Assembly (NCBI GenBank): GCA_937888935.1
Contig: CALARO010000271.1
Coordinates: forward strand, 1-6,560
Reading direction: 5' to 3'
From: an uncultured Clostridia bacterium
Lineage (GTDB): Bacteria > Bacillota > Clostridia > Christensenellales > Borkfalkiaceae
Length of the DNA stretch: 6,560 bases
In this document: positions 5,225 to 6,560 of the stretch, in pieces
Numbering within the stretch: position 1 is the stretch's first letter
How the letters are laid out: each line of letters starts with the position of its first letter
Made by a program: the position numbers and the translations under genes
Notes under the pieces: model-generated
Told to the model about the DNA's origin: nothing
The model's input: the letters and a program-made list of their open reading frames with translations, nothing else
The model's database searches: none

Positions 5225-6560
5225 TTATTTTGCCATTTCGTCCACATAATCGTCGTAAGTCACGCAGCGATCGTATTTCTTCGCGCCCGTTCCCGCGTCG
5301 ATTTCGATAATGCGGTTGCACACCGTGTTCATCAATTCCTGATCGTGCGAAGTTAAAAGCATGCACCCTTTATACGAACTCAACCCGTTATTCAGCGCGG
5401 TGATCGACTCGAGATCGAGATGGTTTGTCGGCTCGTCGAAAATCAGGAAATTGCTTCCTTCCAGCATCATTTTCGCAAGCATGCAGCGCACTTTTTCGCC
5501 TCCCGAAAGCACTTTCGCCTTTTTCAAAGCTTCCTCGCCCGAAAAAAGCATCCGCCCGAGCCATCCGCGCAGATATTCTTCGTAATGATCTTTCGAAAAC
5601 TGCGAAAGCCATTCCACAAGATTTAAATCGCAATTTTCGAAAAATTCGTTGTTGTTCTGCGGAAAATACGAAGTCGTAATCGTCTTTCCCCAAGTCACGC
5701 TGCCGCCGTCCGCCTGCTCTTTGCCCGTAAGAATATCGTAAAGCATCGTGATCGTGGTACTCTTATCGCACAAAATGCCGATCTTCTCGTTTTTCTGCAC
5801 GCTGAAAGAAAGATTTTTGAAATAACCCTCTTTCGTAAGATTTTCCACAATAAGAATATCGTTTCCGATCTCCCGCTCGAATTTGAAATCAATATACGGG
5901 TACTTCCGAAGCGACGGCTTAAAATCGCTGATCGTCAACTTTTCAAGCTCTTTCTTTCTCGAAGTCGCCTGCCGCGATTTCGAAGCGTTCGCCGCAAATC
6001 TCGCAATGAATTCCTGCAATTCCTTCGCCCGCTGTTCCGCTTTTTTATTCTGCTCTTTCTGCTGCCGCGCCAGCAGCTGACTTGTCTGATACCAGAAATC
6101 GTAGTTTCCCACGTACATATCAATCTTGCCGAAATCCACGTCGCAAATGTTCGTGCATACCTTATTCAAAAAGTGACGGTTATGCGAAACGATAATAATC
6201 GTGTTCTCGAAATCCATCAGATAATTTTCCAGCCACCGCACCGTTTTTATGTCAAGATTGTTCGTCGGCTCGTCCAGCAGCAAAACGTCGGGGTTTCCGA
6301 ACAACGCCTGCGCAAGCAGCACCCGCACTTTCTGCTTCGCGTCGAGATCCGCCATCAGAGAATAATGCAATTCTTCGGGAATTTCCAGGGCGTTTAAAAG
6401 CTGCCCCGCCTGATATTCCGCGTCGTACCCGCCAAGCTCGGCAAACTCGCCTTCCAGTTCGCCCGCGCGGATTCCGTCCTCTTCCGAAAAATCCGCGCTC
6501 GCGTACAGCGCGTCTTTCTCGTCCATAACTTCGACGAGTCTTTTATGCCCGAGCATTACC
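5225..6560 (-). CDS. ykpA: ABC-F family ATPase, YkpA/YbiT-type, 5' end cut by window edge
   Basis: Counting from the Met at 6556, 443 residues are visible. The frame stays open to the edge (a Val codon precedes that Met), so the Met is internal. By comparison with YkpA/YbiT about 95 N-terminal residues, including the first Walker A, are missing. Visible in NBD1: a degenerate signature LDAKQ (71-75), Walker B LLLDEPTNNLD (92-102) and His125. A basic, helical inter-domain linker (about 155-230) contains ARFAANASKSRQATSRKK, the conserved YkpA/YbiT arm. In NBD2 the Walker A is degenerate (260-270, with Ile269 at the lysine position), but LSGGE (350-354), Walker B IFDEPTNHLD (372-381) and His404 are intact. 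There are no membrane segments, so it is a cytoplasmic, ribosome-associated-type ATPase rather than a transporter. ABC-F proteins act at the ribosomal E site in translation control or antibiotic protection; this subtype is usually regarded as housekeeping, and no resistance should be inferred. Confidence 0.9.
   Translation of the reverse strand, partial: VMLGHKRLVEVMDEKDALYASADFSEEDGIRAGELEGEFAELGGYDAEYQAGQLLNALEIPEELHYSLMADLDAKQKVRVLLAQALFGNPDVLLLDEPTNNLDIKTVRWLENYLMDFENTIIIVSHNRHFLNKVCTNICDVDFGKIDMYVGNYDFWYQTSQLLARQQKEQNKKAEQRAKELQEFIARFAANASKSRQATSRKKELEKLTISDFKPSLRKYPYIDFKFEREIGNDILIVENLTKEGYFKNLSFSVQKNEKIGILCDKSTTITMLYDILTGKEQADGGSVTWGKTITTSYFPQNNNEFFENCDLNLVEWLSQFSKDHYEEYLRGWLGRMLFSGEEALKKAKVLSGGEKVRCMLAKMMLEGSNFLIFDEPTNHLDLESITALNNGLSSYKGCMLLTSHDQELMNTVCNRIIEIDAGTGAKKYDRCVTYDDYVDEMAK

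Noticed and set aside
5225..6560. ABC transporter ATPase or antibiotic-resistance ABC-F
   Set aside because: Two NBDs in one chain joined by an ABC-F linker, with no membrane segments, rule out a transporter. The sequence is closest to the YkpA/YbiT type rather than to known ribosomal protection proteins.
1..6560. CRISPR arrays, tRNA or rRNA genes, insertion sequences, phage genes
   Set aside because: I saw no regularly spaced repeats, cloverleaf patterns, transposase motifs or terminal repeats on either strand.

Overview
All five genes lie on the minus strand, so they are read from right to left. The content suggests a low-to-mid GC Firmicute of class Clostridia, probably an uncultured gut-type lineage. 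The reasons are a Spo0A orthologue, strong GGAGG-type ribosome binding sites, a short UvrA-like protein of a kind common in Clostridia, a YkpA-type ABC-F protein, and a NifU-like scaffold of the kind found next to GGGtGRT proteins. No finer placement can be supported from this window.

Layout in transcription order, right to left. (1) Positions 6560-5225: an ABC-F ATPase whose N-terminus lies outside the window, followed by a hairpin terminator near 5134-5163. (2) Positions 5224-4876: an AT-rich intergenic region holding the spo0A promoter and two tandem TGTCGAA boxes, which are consensus Spo0A binding sites. (3) Positions 4875-4096: spo0A, with a strong ribosome binding site and a long hairpin terminator after it. 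(4) Positions 3967-3185: a short-chain dehydrogenase/reductase, with a 26-bp imperfect palindrome over its candidate promoter. (5) Positions 3127-668: a UvrA-like tandem ABC ATPase lacking the UvrB-binding domain, 57 nt after the dehydrogenase and probably in the same transcript. (6) Positions 667-385: an intergenic region with a GC-rich patch, phased A-tracts and a strong sigma-A promoter. (7) Positions 384-1: the first 128 codons of the NifU/IscU-like iron-sulfur scaffold gene, which runs off the left edge.

The most interesting point is Spo0A. Its DNA-binding half looks intact and two 0A boxes sit upstream of its own promoter. Its receiver half has lost the phospho-accepting aspartate (Gly58 at that position) and the acidic pocket (Glu12-Ser13 in place of Asp-Asp). 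This suggests an autoregulatory Spo0A that does not depend on the usual phosphorelay. The other genes look like ordinary housekeeping or accessory genes. I see no mobile element, CRISPR array, tRNA or rRNA.
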